The notes under the pieces: model-generated
Told to the model about the DNA's origin: nothing
The model's input: only the letters and a program-made list of their open reading frames with translations
Database searches by the model: none
Shown: piece by piece, positions 46,801 to 53,986 of the stretch
Layout: the number at the start of each line of letters is the position of its first letter
Position numbering within the stretch: position 1 is the stretch's first letter
Made by a program: the position numbers and the translations under genes
Origin: a bacterium
GTDB taxonomy: Bacteria; Bacillota; Bacilli; Lactobacillales; Streptococcaceae
NCBI GenBank assembly: GCA_905221065.1
Contig: CAJNBS010000012.1
Span: forward strand, 1-53,986
Reading direction: 5' to 3'
Length of the DNA: 53,986 nucleotides

Positions 46801-47380
46801 GTCTGGTTTCATTGATTCTGTTGGTTTTGAATTGTATTCGCAGTTACTAGAGGAAGCTATTGCTAAACGTAACGGAAATGGGAACACAAGAACCCAAGGA
46901 AATGCCGAATTGATTTTACAAATTGATGCTTATCTTCCTGATACTTATATTTCTGACCAACGACATAAGATTGAAATTTATAAAAAAATTCGTCAAATTG
47001 ACAACCGTGTCAATTATGAAGAGTTACAAGAAGAGCTGATGGACCGCTTTGGAGAATACCCAGATGTGGTAGCCTATCTTTTAGAGATTGGTTTGGTTAA
47101 GTCTTATCTTGATAAGGTATTTGTTCAACGTGTGGAAAGAAAAGAAAATAAGATTACAGTTCAATTTGAAAAAGTCACTCAGCGATTATTCTTGGCTCAA
47201 GATTATTTTAAAGCTTTATCCGCAACGAACTTAAAAGCAGCCATAGCTGATAATGAAGGATCAATGGAGCTTGTATTTGATGTCCAAAATAAGAAAGATT
47301 ATGAAATTTTAGAAGGTCTGATAATTTTTGGAGAAAGTTTATTAGAGATAAAAGAGTCGAAGGAAGAAAAAGCCATTTGA
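43877..47380 (+). CDS. mfd: Transcription-repair coupling factor Mfd
   Basis: 1167 aa. Removes stalled RNA polymerase and recruits UvrA. Order: UvrB-like region (about 1-330), RNA polymerase-interacting domain (about 475-550, GDYVVHHIHGIGQYLG), SF2 translocase with Walker A GDVGFGKTEVAMRAAF (about 640), DEEQ box LMIIDEEQRFG, TRG-like C-terminal part and the D7 domain at the end. Normal length. Directly after the pth stop codon. Confidence 0.97.
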   Translation: MVTLLDLFSENDQIKKWHQNLTDKKRQLMLGLSTSTKALAIASSLKKEDKIILLTSTYGEAEGLISDLISILGEEFVYPFLVDDSPMVEFLMSSQEKIISRVEALRFLSDPSKKGILVCNIAASRLFLPSPNVFKDSIVKISVGEEYDQNALIHQLKEIGYRKVTQVQTQGEFSLRGDILDIFEISQLEPCRIEFFGDEVDGIRTFEVETQLSKENQTKLTIFPASDMLLREKDYQRGQSALEKQISKTLSPILKSYLEEILSSFHQKQTHADSRKFLSLCYEKSWTVFDYIKKDTPIFFDDYQKLMNQYEVFERELAQYFTEELQNSKAFSGMQYFADTEQIYKKQSPVTFFSNLQKGLGNLKFDHIYQFNQYPMQEFFNQFSFLKEEIERYKKMNYTIILQSSNSMGSKTLEDVLEEYHIKLDSRDKSIICKESVNLIEGNLRHGFHFVDEKILVITEHEIFQKKLKRRFRRQHVSNAERLKDYNELEKGDYVVHHIHGIGQYLGIETIEIKGIHRDYVSVQYQNGDQISIPVEQIHLLSKYVSSDGKAPKLNKLNDGHFKKAKQKVKNQVEDIADDLIKLYSERSQLKGYAFSADDEEQDAFDDAFPYVETDDQLRSIEEIKRDMQNSQPMDRLLVGDVGFGKTEVAMRAAFKAVNDNKQVVVLVPTTVLAQQHYTNFKERFQNFAVNIDVLSRFRSKKEQTETLEKLKNGQVDILIGTHRVLSKDVVFSDLGLMIIDEEQRFGVKHKETLKELKKQVDVLTLTATPIPRTLHMSMLGIRDLSVIETPPTNRYPVQTYVLEKNDSVIRDAVLREMERGGQIYYLYNKVDTIDQKVSELQELIPEASIGYVHGRMSEIQLENTLLDFIEGQYDILVTTTIIETGVDIPNANTLFIENADHMGLSTLYQLRGRVGRSNRIAYAYLMYRPEKSISEVSEKRLEAIKGFTELGSGFKIAMRDLSIRGAGNLLGKSQSGFIDSVGFELYSQLLEEAIAKRNGNGNTRTQGNAELILQIDAYLPDTYISDQRHKIEIYKKIRQIDNRVNYEELQEELMDRFGEYPDVVAYLLEIGLVKSYLDKVFVQRVERKENKITVQFEKVTQRLFLAQDYFKALSATNLKAAIADNEGSMELVFDVQNKKDYEILEGLIIFGESLLEIKESKEEKAI

Positions 47381-47411
47381 TATTTTTCTTCTATAAAATA
47401 GATAAAAATGG

Positions 47412-47417
47412 TACAAT
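47412..47417 (+). promoter_or_regulatory. Possible rqcP promoter -10 (extended)
   Basis: TGGTACAAT, 20 nt before the rqcP start; an internal promoter after mfd. Confidence 0.5.
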
Positions 47418-47437
47418 AATAAGTTGAGGTAATAAAG

Positions 47438-47704
47438 ATGAGATTAGACAAATATTTAAAAGTATCACGAATTATCAAGCGTCGTACAGTAGCAAAGGAA
47501 GTAGCAGATAAAGGCAGAATCAAGGTGAATGGGATTTTGGCCAAAAGTTCAACGGATTTGAAAGTTAATGACCAAGTTGAAATTCGCTTTGGTAATAAGT
47601 TGCTACTTGTAAAAGTGCTAGAGATGAAAGATAGTACGAAAAAAGAAGATGCAGCAGGCATGTATGAAATTATCAGTGAAACACGGGTAGAAGAAAATGT
47701 CTAA
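47438..47704 (+). CDS. rqcP: S4 domain protein RqcP (YabO/HslR type)
   Basis: 88-aa S4 RNA-binding protein ([31 protein letters not shown]). In Bacillus the homologue assists RqcH in adding alanine tails to nascent chains on split 50S subunits. It overlaps divIC by 8 nt. Confidence 0.9.
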
Positions 47705-48065
47705 GAATATTGTACAATTAAACAATTCTTTTATTCAAAATGAGCACCAACGTCGTCGCTATCTGATGAAGGAACGACAAAAACGAAATCGTTTTATGGG
47801 GTGGGTATTGATTTTGATTATGCTGTTATTTATTTTGCCAACTTTTAATTTAGCGCAGAGCTATCAGCAATTACTCCAAAGACGTCAGCAATTAGCAGAG
47901 TTGCAAACTCAGTATCAAACTTTGAGTGATGAAAAGGATAAGGAGACAGAATTTGCTACAAAGTTGAAAGACGAGGATTATGCTGCCAAATATACACGAG
48001 CGAAGTACTATTATTCTAAGTCTAGGGAAATAGTTTATACGATTCCTGACTTGCTCCCAAGGTGA
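47697..48065 (+). CDS. divIC: Septum formation protein DivIC (FtsB-like)
   Basis: 122 aa: basic cytoplasmic N-terminus, one membrane helix ([20 protein letters not shown], about 34-53), a coiled coil (about 55-95) and a short extracellular C-terminus. Pairs with FtsL and DivIB at the septum. Confidence 0.93.
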
Positions 48066-48069
48066 TAAA

Positions 48070-48192
48070 ATGGAAAATTTATTAGATGTAATAGAGCAAT
48101 TTTTGAGTTTATCAGATGAAAAACTGGAAGAGTTGGCTGATAAAAATCAATTATTGCGTTTACAAGAAGAAAAGGAAAGGAAGAATGCGTAA
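48070..48192 (+). CDS. Conserved small protein, function unknown
   Basis: 40 aa: MENLLDVIEQFLSLSDEKLE, then a charged helix ending KERKNA. It starts 4 nt after divIC and overlaps the next gene by 8 nt, so it is translated within the operon. The sequence looks like one amphipathic or coiled-coil helix; no membrane segment. A pneumococcal counterpart at this place is annotated as hypothetical, as I recall. It could bind DivIC or another coiled-coil neighbour, but nothing in the sequence shows it. Confidence 0.75.
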   Translation: MENLLDVIEQFLSLSDEKLEELADKNQLLRLQEEKERKNA

Positions 48193-49453
48193 ATTCTTAA
48201 TTATTTTGTTGCTACCGAGTTTTTTGACCATTTCAAAAGTTGTTAGCACAGAAAAAGAAGTAGTCTATACTTCGAAAGAAATTTATTACCTTTCACAATC
48301 TGACTTTGGTATTTATTTTAGAGAAAAGCTAAGTTCTCCTATGGTTTATGGAGAAGTTCCTGTTTATGCGAATGAAGATTTAGTTGTAGAATCTGGAAAG
48401 TTAACTCCAAAAACAAGTTTCCAAATAACCGAGTGGCGCTTAAATAAACAAAGGATTCCAGTATTTAAGTTATCCAACCATCAATTTATAGCTGCAGACA
48501 AACGTTTTTTATACGATCAGTCAGAGGTAACTTCTACAATAAAAAAAGTATGGTTAGAATCTGATTTTAAACTGTATAATAGTCCTTATGATTTAAAAGA
48601 AGTAAAATCATCCTTATCAGCTTATTCGCAGGTATCAATCGATAAGACCATGTTTGTAGAAGGAAAAGAATTTCTACATATTGATCAGGCTGGATGGGTA
48701 GATAAGGAATCAACTTCTGAAGAAGATAATCGGATGGGTAAAGTCCAAGAAATGTTATCTGAAAAATATCAAAAAGATTCTTTCTCTATTTATGTTAAGC
48801 AACTGGCTACTGGAAAAGAAGCTGGTATCAATCAAGATGAAAAGATGTATGCAGCTAGTGTTTTAAAGCTCCCTTATCTCTACTATACGCAAGAAAAAAT
48901 AAATGAGGGTCTTTATCAGTTAGATACGACTGTAAAATACGTATCAGCAGTTAATGATTTTCCAGGTTCTTATAAACCAGAGGGAAGTGGTAGTCTTCCT
49001 AAAAAAGAGGATAATAAAGAATATTTTCTAAAAGATTTAATTACGAAAGTATCTAAAGAATCTGATAATGTAGCTCATAACATATTGGGATATTACATTT
49101 CAAACCAATCAGATGCAACATTTAAGTCCAAGATGTCTGCTATTATGGGAGATGATTGGGATCCAAAAGAAAAATTGATTTCTTCTAAAATGGCTGGAAA
49201 AGTCATGGAAGCTATTTATAATCAAAATGGATTTGTATTGGAGTCTTTGACTAAAACAGATTTTGATAATCAGCGCATTGCCAAAGGTGTTTCTGTGAAG
49301 GTCGCCCATAAAATTGGGGATGCGGACGAATTTAAGCATGATACAGGTGTTGTCTATGCAGATTCTCCATTCGTTCTTTCTATTTTCACTAAGGATTCCG
49401 ATTATGATACAATTTCTCAGATAGCCAAGGATGTTTATGAGGTTCTAAAATGA
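48185..49453 (+). CDS. Secreted class A beta-lactamase-like serine hydrolase
   Basis: 422 aa from ATG 48185 ([20 protein letters not shown]) with GGAAAGGAAG upstream. A longer frame starting at 48116 overlaps the 40-aa gene and lacks a ribosome site. Signal peptide, then SH3-like/GW-type segments (about 25-180), then a beta-lactamase2 fold (about 190-422) with SxxK in [14 protein letters not shown] in KESDNVAHN and a KIG in place of the KTG triad in [11 protein letters not shown]. Role unknown; its place among division and wall genes suggests a wall function, not drug resistance. Overlaps tilS by 4 nt. Confidence 0.85.
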   Translation: MRKFLIILLLPSFLTISKVVSTEKEVVYTSKEIYYLSQSDFGIYFREKLSSPMVYGEVPVYANEDLVVESGKLTPKTSFQITEWRLNKQRIPVFKLSNHQFIAADKRFLYDQSEVTSTIKKVWLESDFKLYNSPYDLKEVKSSLSAYSQVSIDKTMFVEGKEFLHIDQAGWVDKESTSEEDNRMGKVQEMLSEKYQKDSFSIYVKQLATGKEAGINQDEKMYAASVLKLPYLYYTQEKINEGLYQLDTTVKYVSAVNDFPGSYKPEGSGSLPKKEDNKEYFLKDLITKVSKESDNVAHNILGYYISNQSDATFKSKMSAIMGDDWDPKEKLISSKMAGKVMEAIYNQNGFVLESLTKTDFDNQRIAKGVSVKVAHKIGDADEFKHDTGVVYADSPFVLSIFTKDSDYDTISQIAKDVYEVLK

Positions 49454-50727
49454 GGGAACAAGATTTTTTAAATCATTTTCTCAAGAAGGGATATTTCAAA
49501 AAGCATACTAAGGTGGTGCTAGCTCTTTCTGGTGGGTTAGATTCTATGTTTCTATTTAAGGTATTATCTACTTATCAAAAAGAGTTAGAAATTGAATTGA
49601 TTCTAGCTCATGTGAATCATAAGCAGAGAGTAGAATCAGATTGGGAAGAAAAGGAATTAAGGAAGTTGGCTGCTGAAGCAGAACTTCCTATTTATATCAG
49701 CAATTTTTCAGGAGAATTTTCAGAAGCGCGTGCTCGAAATTTTCGTTATGATTTTTTTCAAGAGGTCATGAAAAAGACAGGTGCGACAGCCTTAGTCACT
49801 GCCCACCATGCGGATGACCAGGTGGAAACGATTTTGATGCGTTTGATTCGAGGCACTCGTTTGCGCTATCTATCAGGAATTAAGGAGAAGCAAGTGGTCG
49901 GAGATATAGAAATTCTTAGGCCCTTCTTGCATTTTCAGAAAAAAGACTTTCCACCCATTTTTCACTTTGAAGATATATCAAACCAGGAAAATCATTATTT
50001 TCGCAATCGTATTCGAAATTCTTATTTACCAGAATTAGAAAAAGAAAATCCTAGATTTAGAGATGCAATCTTAAGTATCGGAAATGAAATTTTAGATTAT
50101 GACCTAGCTATAGCTGAATTATCTAACAATATTGATGTGGAAAATTTAGAGCAGTTATTTTCTTATTCTGAGTCAACACAAAGAGTTTTACTCCAAACTT
50201 ATTTGAATCGTTTTCCAGATTTGAATCTTACAAAAGCTCAGTTTGATGAAGTTCGGCAGATTTTAAAAACTAAAAGCCAGTACCGTCATCCGCTTAAAAA
50301 TGGCTATGAATTGATAAAAGAGTACCAACAGTTTCAGATTTGTAAAATCAGTCCGCAGGCTGATGAAAAGGAAGATGAATTTGTGTTACACTATCAAAAT
50401 CAGGTATCTTATCAAGGATATTTATTTTCCTTTGGACTTCCATTGGAAGGTGAATCAATTCAACAAATATCTGTTTCACGGGAAACATCCATACACATTC
50501 GTCATCGAAAAACAGGAGATTTTTTGATTCAAAATGGACATAGAAAAAAACTCAGACGTCTATTTATTGATTTGAAAATCCCTATGGAAAAGCGAAAATC
50601 TGCTCTTATTATTGAGCAATTTGGTGAAATTGTTTCAATTTTGGGAATTGCGACCAGTAATTTGAGTAAAAACACGAAAAATGATATAATGAACACTGTA
50701 CTTTATATAGAAAAAATAGATAGGTAA
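49450..50727 (+). CDS. tilS: tRNA(Ile)-lysidine synthase
   Basis: Converts C34 of the minor tRNA-Ile (CAU) to lysidine. 425 aa with the PP-loop [12 protein letters not shown] (about 26-37), HxxHxxHH-type [11 protein letters not shown] (about 112-120) and a C-terminal substrate domain. Contains a parS-like sequence at 50472-50487. Four nt before hpt, a conserved Firmicute pairing. Confidence 0.96.
   Translation: MREQDFLNHFLKKGYFKKHTKVVLALSGGLDSMFLFKVLSTYQKELEIELILAHVNHKQRVESDWEEKELRKLAAEAELPIYISNFSGEFSEARARNFRYDFFQEVMKKTGATALVTAHHADDQVETILMRLIRGTRLRYLSGIKEKQVVGDIEILRPFLHFQKKDFPPIFHFEDISNQENHYFRNRIRNSYLPELEKENPRFRDAILSIGNEILDYDLAIAELSNNIDVENLEQLFSYSESTQRVLLQTYLNRFPDLNLTKAQFDEVRQILKTKSQYRHPLKNGYELIKEYQQFQICKISPQADEKEDEFVLHYQNQVSYQGYLFSFGLPLEGESIQQISVSRETSIHIRHRKTGDFLIQNGHRKKLRRLFIDLKIPMEKRKSALIIEQFGEIVSILGIATSNLSKNTKNDIMNTVLYIEKIDR
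50472..50487. promoter_or_regulatory. parS site (ParB binding) inside tilS
   Basis: TGTTTCACGGGAAACA matches the parS consensus TGTTTCACGTGAAACA at 15 of 16 positions. Confidence 0.85.
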
Positions 50728-50731
50728 AAAA

Positions 50732-51274
50732 ATGTTAGAAAACGATATTAAAAAAATCCTCGTTTCACACGATGAAATTACAGAAGCTGCTAAAAAATTA
50801 GGTGCTCAACTCACTGAAGACTATGCAGGAAAAAATCCAATTTTAGTTGGGATTTTAAAAGGATCTATTCCTTTTATGGCTGAACTGGTCAAACATATCG
50901 ACACACATATTGAAATGGACTTCATGATGGTCTCTAGCTATCATGGTGGAACAGCAAGTAGCGGTGTGATCAATATTAAGCAAGATGTAACTCAAGACAT
51001 CAAAGGAAGACATGTTTTATTTGTAGAAGATATCATCGATACAGGTCAAACTTTGAAGAATTTACGAGATATGTTTATTGAAAGAGAAGCTGCTTCTGTT
51101 AAAATTGCCACCTTGTTGGATAAACCAGAGGGACGTGTTGTAGAAATTGAGGCTGACTATACTTGCTTTACTATTCCAAATGAGTTTGTAGTAGGTTATG
51201 GTTTAGATTACAAAGAAAATTATCGTAACCTTCCTTATGTTGGAGTATTGAAAGAAGAAGTGTATTCAAATTAG
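50732..51274 (+). CDS. hpt: Hypoxanthine-guanine phosphoribosyltransferase
   Basis: 180-aa purine salvage enzyme. PRPP loop [14 protein letters not shown] (about 95-108), the [14 protein letters not shown]-terminal block and [13 protein letters not shown] flexible loop. In Bacillus, HprT and TilS together activate ftsH; the same trio stands in order here. Confidence 0.97.
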   Translation: MLENDIKKILVSHDEITEAAKKLGAQLTEDYAGKNPILVGILKGSIPFMAELVKHIDTHIEMDFMMVSSYHGGTASSGVINIKQDVTQDIKGRHVLFVEDIIDTGQTLKNLRDMFIEREAASVKIATLLDKPEGRVVEIEADYTCFTIPNEFVVGYGLDYKENYRNLPYVGVLKEEVYSN

Positions 51275-51289
51275 AAAGAACAATTTTTA

Positions 51290-53248
51290 ATGAAAAAACA
51301 AAATAATGGTTTAATTAAAAATCCTTTTCTATGGTTATTACTTATTTTTCTCCTAGTTACAGGTTACCAGTATTTTAGTACAGGTAGTGTTGCAGGGAAA
51401 AGTGAGCAAATTAATTATACAGAATTGGTAAAAGAAATTACCGATGACAATGTAAAAGAATTAACTTACCAACCAAATGGTAGTGTTATCGAAGTTTCGG
51501 GTGTTTATAAAAATCCTAAAACAAGTAAAGAAGAAACAGGTATCCAGTTCTTTTCTCCTTCTGCTACAACAGTAGAGAAATTTTCAAGTATTATTCTTCC
51601 TTCTGATACTACAGTATCCGAATTGCAAAAACTTGCTTCTGACCATAAAGCGGAAGTGACTGTTAAGCATGAAAGTTCAAGTGGTATGTGGATCAATATT
51701 CTTGTATCCATTGTGCCATTCGGTATTCTATTCTTCTTCCTGTTTTCTATGATGGGAAATATGGGAGGAAATAATAGCCGTAATCCAATGAGTTTTGGAC
51801 GTAGTAAGGCCAAAGCTGCAAATAAAGAAGATATTAAAGTAAGATTTTCAGATGTTGCTGGAGCTGAGGAAGAAAAACAAGAACTAGTTGAAGTTGTTGA
51901 ATTTTTAAAAGATCCAAAACGATTTACAAAACTTGGAGCCCGTATTCCAGCAGGTGTTCTTTTGGAGGGACCTCCGGGAACAGGTAAGACTTTGCTTGCT
52001 AAAGCAGTCGCAGGAGAAGCAGGTGTTCCATTCTTTAGTATCTCAGGTTCTGACTTTGTAGAAATGTTTGTCGGAGTTGGAGCCAGTCGTGTTCGTTCTC
52101 TTTTTGAAGATGCCAAAAAAGCAGCACCAGCTATCATCTTTATTGATGAAATTGATGCTGTTGGACGTCAACGTGGAGTCGGTCTCGGCGGAGGTAATGA
52201 CGAACGTGAACAAACCTTGAACCAACTTTTGATTGAGATGGATGGTTTTGAGGGAAATGAAGGGATTATTGTCATCGCTGCGACAAACCGTTCAGATGTA
52301 CTTGACCCTGCCCTTTTGCGTCCAGGACGTTTTGATAGAAAAGTATTAGTTGGTCGCCCTGATGTTAAAGGTCGTGAAGCAATCTTGAAAGTTCACGCTA
52401 AAAATAAACCTCTGGCAGACGATGTTGATTTGAAATTAGTGGCCCAACAAACCCCAGGTTTTGTTGGTGCTGATTTAGAGAATGTGTTGAATGAAGCAGC
52501 CTTGGTTGCCGCTCGTCGTAATAAATCGATAATTGATGCTTCAGATATTGATGAAGCAGAAGATAGAGTTATTGCTGGTCCTTCTAAGAAAGATAAGACA
52601 GTTTCACAAAAAGAACGTGAATTGGTTGCCTACCATGAGGCAGGACATACCATTGTTGGTCTAGTCTTATCGAATGCCCGCGTTGTTCATAAGGTTACAA
52701 TTGTACCAAGAGGTCGTGCAGGTGGTTACATGATTGCACTTCCTAAGGAAGACCAAATGCTTCTATCTAAAGAAGATATGAAAGAGCAATTGGCTGGCTT
52801 AATGGGTGGACGTGTAGCTGAAGAAATTATTTTTAACGTCCAAACTACAGGAGCTTCAAACGACTTTGAACAGGCGACACAAATGGCGCGTGCAATGGTT
52901 ACAGAGTACGGTATGAGTGAAAAACTTGGTCCGGTACAATATGAAGGAAATCATGCCATGTTTGGTGCACAAAGCCCTCAAAAATCAATTTCAGAACAAA
53001 CAGCTTATGAAATTGACGAAGAGGTTCGTTCATTATTGAATGAGGCACGAAATAAAGCTGCTGAAATTATTCAGTCAAATCGTGAAACTCACAAGTTGAT
53101 TGCAGAAGCACTATTGAAATACGAAACATTGGATAGTACACAAATTAAATCTCTTTACGAAACGGGAAAGATGCCTGAAACAGTAGAAGAGGAATCTCAT
53201 GCACTATCTTATGATGAAGTAAAGTCAAAAATGAATGATGATAAATAA
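51290..53248 (+). CDS. ftsH: ATP-dependent zinc metalloprotease FtsH
   Basis: 652 aa. Two membrane helices (about 10-28 and 130-152) flank a small extracellular domain; AAA domain with Walker [14 protein letters not shown] (about 225), second-region-of-homology LLRPGRFDR, and the protease with zinc motif HEAGH (about 450). Degrades membrane and regulatory proteins. Weak Shine-Dalgarno (AGAAAGAA). Ends in its own terminator. Confidence 0.98.
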   Translation: MKKQNNGLIKNPFLWLLLIFLLVTGYQYFSTGSVAGKSEQINYTELVKEITDDNVKELTYQPNGSVIEVSGVYKNPKTSKEETGIQFFSPSATTVEKFSSIILPSDTTVSELQKLASDHKAEVTVKHESSSGMWINILVSIVPFGILFFFLFSMMGNMGGNNSRNPMSFGRSKAKAANKEDIKVRFSDVAGAEEEKQELVEVVEFLKDPKRFTKLGARIPAGVLLEGPPGTGKTLLAKAVAGEAGVPFFSISGSDFVEMFVGVGASRVRSLFEDAKKAAPAIIFIDEIDAVGRQRGVGLGGGNDEREQTLNQLLIEMDGFEGNEGIIVIAATNRSDVLDPALLRPGRFDRKVLVGRPDVKGREAILKVHAKNKPLADDVDLKLVAQQTPGFVGADLENVLNEAALVAARRNKSIIDASDIDEAEDRVIAGPSKKDKTVSQKERELVAYHEAGHTIVGLVLSNARVVHKVTIVPRGRAGGYMIALPKEDQMLLSKEDMKEQLAGLMGGRVAEEIIFNVQTTGASNDFEQATQMARAMVTEYGMSEKLGPVQYEGNHAMFGAQSPQKSISEQTAYEIDEEVRSLLNEARNKAAEIIQSNRETHKLIAEALLKYETLDSTQIKSLYETGKMPETVEEESHALSYDEVKSKMNDDK

Positions 53249-53252
53249 CCCA

Positions 53253-53278
53253 AAGAGAGGCAAGCCCTCTCTTTTTTG
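53253..53278 (+). terminator. ftsH terminator
   Basis: AGAGAGG / CCTCTCT stem with a CAAGC-type loop and TTTTTTG tail. Confidence 0.85.
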
Positions 53279-53279
53279 T

Positions 53280-53288
53280 ACAGTTGAG
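53280..53288 (+). promoter_or_regulatory. Possible ComE half-site before comX
   Basis: ACAGTTGAG is identical to the downstream ComE repeat of comC. The partner repeat 12 nt upstream (GGCAAGCCC) does not match and there is no clear -10 at the comC distance, so the complete promoter is not resolved. Confidence 0.45.
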
Positions 53289-53368
53289 GAGCTAAAGGGT
53301 GCAGAATGGATGAAATGTGCCAAAAGTGTTTCTGAATCTGTTAGACTGTACACAGAAAGGGGAACACT

Positions 53369-53848
53369 ATGCTTAAAGAATTGTATGAAGAAGTCCAGGG
53401 AATTGTGTATAAGTGTAGAAAGGAATATTATCTTCATTTATGGGAGTTATCGGACTGGGAGCAAGAGGGAATGATCTGCTTACATGAATTGATCAGTAGA
53501 GAAGAAGGATTAGTAGAAGATATTCCACGCTTACGTAAATATTTCAAAACAAAATTCCGAAATCGAGTTCTAGACTATATCCGTAAACAAGAAAGTCAAA
53601 AACGTAGATATGATAAAGAGGTTTATGAAGAAGTGGGTGAGATAAGTCATCGTATAAGTGAGGGAGGACTCTGGCTAGATGACTATTATCTCTTTCATGA
53701 AACACTAAGAGATTATAGAAACAAACAAACTAAAGAGCAACAAGAAGAGTTAGAACGCGTCTTAAGAAATGAACGCTTCAGAGGACGTCAAAGAGTCTTA
53801 AGGGACTTGCGTATTGTGTTTAAAGAGTTTGATATCCGTAGCCAGTAA
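53369..53848 (+). CDS. comX: Competence sigma factor ComX (SigX)
   Basis: 159-aa alternative sigma factor that directs RNA polymerase to cin-boxes and turns on late competence genes, including comFA-comFC and cbpD in this window. It has a sigma-region-2-like segment (about 20-85, DWEQEGMICLHELI, KYFKTKFRNRVLDYIRKQES core) and a C-terminal region 4-like part (RFRGRQRVLRDLRIVF). Shine-Dalgarno AAAGGGGAAC. Its place next to a tRNA/rRNA operon matches comX1/comX2 of pneumococcus. Confidence 0.95.
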   Translation: MLKELYEEVQGIVYKCRKEYYLHLWELSDWEQEGMICLHELISREEGLVEDIPRLRKYFKTKFRNRVLDYIRKQESQKRRYDKEVYEEVGEISHRISEGGLWLDDYYLFHETLRDYRNKQTKEQQEELERVLRNERFRGRQRVLRDLRIVFKEFDIRSQ

Positions 53849-53889
53849 GAAGCCATGCAAAAAAAATGAAAAAAATTAGAAAAAGATGT

Positions 53890-53917
53890 TGACAAAAAAT
53901 AAAAAGGCTGTATAATA
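53890..53917 (+). promoter_or_regulatory. Stable-RNA promoter before tRNA-Glu
   Basis: TTGACA (53890-53895), 16-nt spacer, TATAAT (53912-53917). Likely drives the tRNA-Glu and following rRNA operon. Confidence 0.85.
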
Positions 53918-53941
53918 GTAAGAGTTGAAAATAACAACTCT

Positions 53942-53986
53942 GGTCCGTTGGTCAAGGGGTTAAGACACCGCCTTTTCACGGCGGTA
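53942..53986 (+). tRNA. tRNA-Glu (TTC), cut by the window end
   Basis: The first 45 nt (GGTCCGTTGGTCAAGGGG to the anticodon stem) are identical to the tRNA-Glu at 33622-33693. The remainder lies outside the window. In pneumococcus an rRNA operon follows at this place. Confidence 0.95.

Noticed and set aside
51505..52137. 210-codon open frame on the minus strand inside ftsH
   Set aside because: It lies fully antisense to a strongly conserved gene, has no ribosome site, and its product has no recognisable features; a shadow of ftsH codon usage.

Overview
This window is a contiguous, near-fully coding piece of a low-GC Firmicute chromosome that spans the replication origin of a Streptococcus of the mitis group (S. 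mitis, S. pseudopneumoniae or S. pneumoniae). The evidence is gene order (the cbpD to rrn arrangement around dnaA that I know from pneumococcus), a choline-binding murein hydrolase, a RUP repeat, the comCDE and comX competence loci, a ParB without ParA, and protein sequences that look close to the pneumococcal ones. The competence pheromone encoded here is neither of the two common pneumococcal types (CSP-1, CSP-2), which leans towards S. mitis or a close relative. I see no prophage, IS element, CRISPR array or obvious genomic island.

Layout. 1-8.2 kb (minus strand): cbpD, veg, dnaB, rplI, gdpP, hpf, and the DNA-uptake pair comFA-comFC. 8.2-10.1 kb (plus): yigZ and cysK. 10.2-21.4 kb (minus): tsf, rpsB, the division hydrolase pcsB, mreC-mreD, the ECF transporter energising module ecfA1-ecfA2-ecfT, pgsA, rodZ and the M16 peptidase-like pair ymfF-ymfH. 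21.5-23.0 kb (plus): yaaA-recF. 23-25.7 kb (minus): guaB, trpS. 25.9-30.2 kb (plus): an ABC-F protein and a YfhO-like membrane protein. 30.2-33.5 kb: yhgE and a divergent TetR regulator. 33.5-36.2 kb (minus): tRNA-Glu, tRNA-Asn, comCDE, tRNA-Arg. 36.2-40.6 kb: rlmH, htrA, parB, dnaA and the DnaA-box clusters that form oriC. From 40.6 kb to the end (plus): dnaN, a DUF951 protein, ychF, pth-mfd-rqcP-divIC-small ORF-beta-lactamase-like protein-tilS-hpt-ftsH, comX, and the first tRNA (Glu) of what is probably an rRNA operon.

Genes are mostly transcribed away from the origin on the right arm, while the left arm is mixed but mainly minus, again away from oriC. Regulation that can be read directly includes a ComE double site before comC, SigX cin-boxes before comFA and cbpD, a CiaR box before htrA, a WalR box before pcsB, a probable CcpA cre on the hpf promoter, and three parS-like sites on both sides of parB and oriC. 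The early competence genes (comCDE, comX) sit within about 15 kb of the origin, where gene dosage rises when replication forks stall, and late genes (comFA/FC, cbpD) lie further out on the left arm.

Most of the window is conserved housekeeping DNA. The points most worth a second look are the CSP variant, the RUP lying between the cbpD cin-box and its gene, the apparently leaderless comFA/yigZ pair, the fully one-sided ABC-F ATPase, the TGTAAA/TTTACA palindromes of unknown ownership, the DnaA boxes upstream of htrA and the DnaA-trio-like tract before dnaN. I found no convincing undescribed multi-gene system. All assignments come from reading the sequence and from memory of the families; no database search was run.
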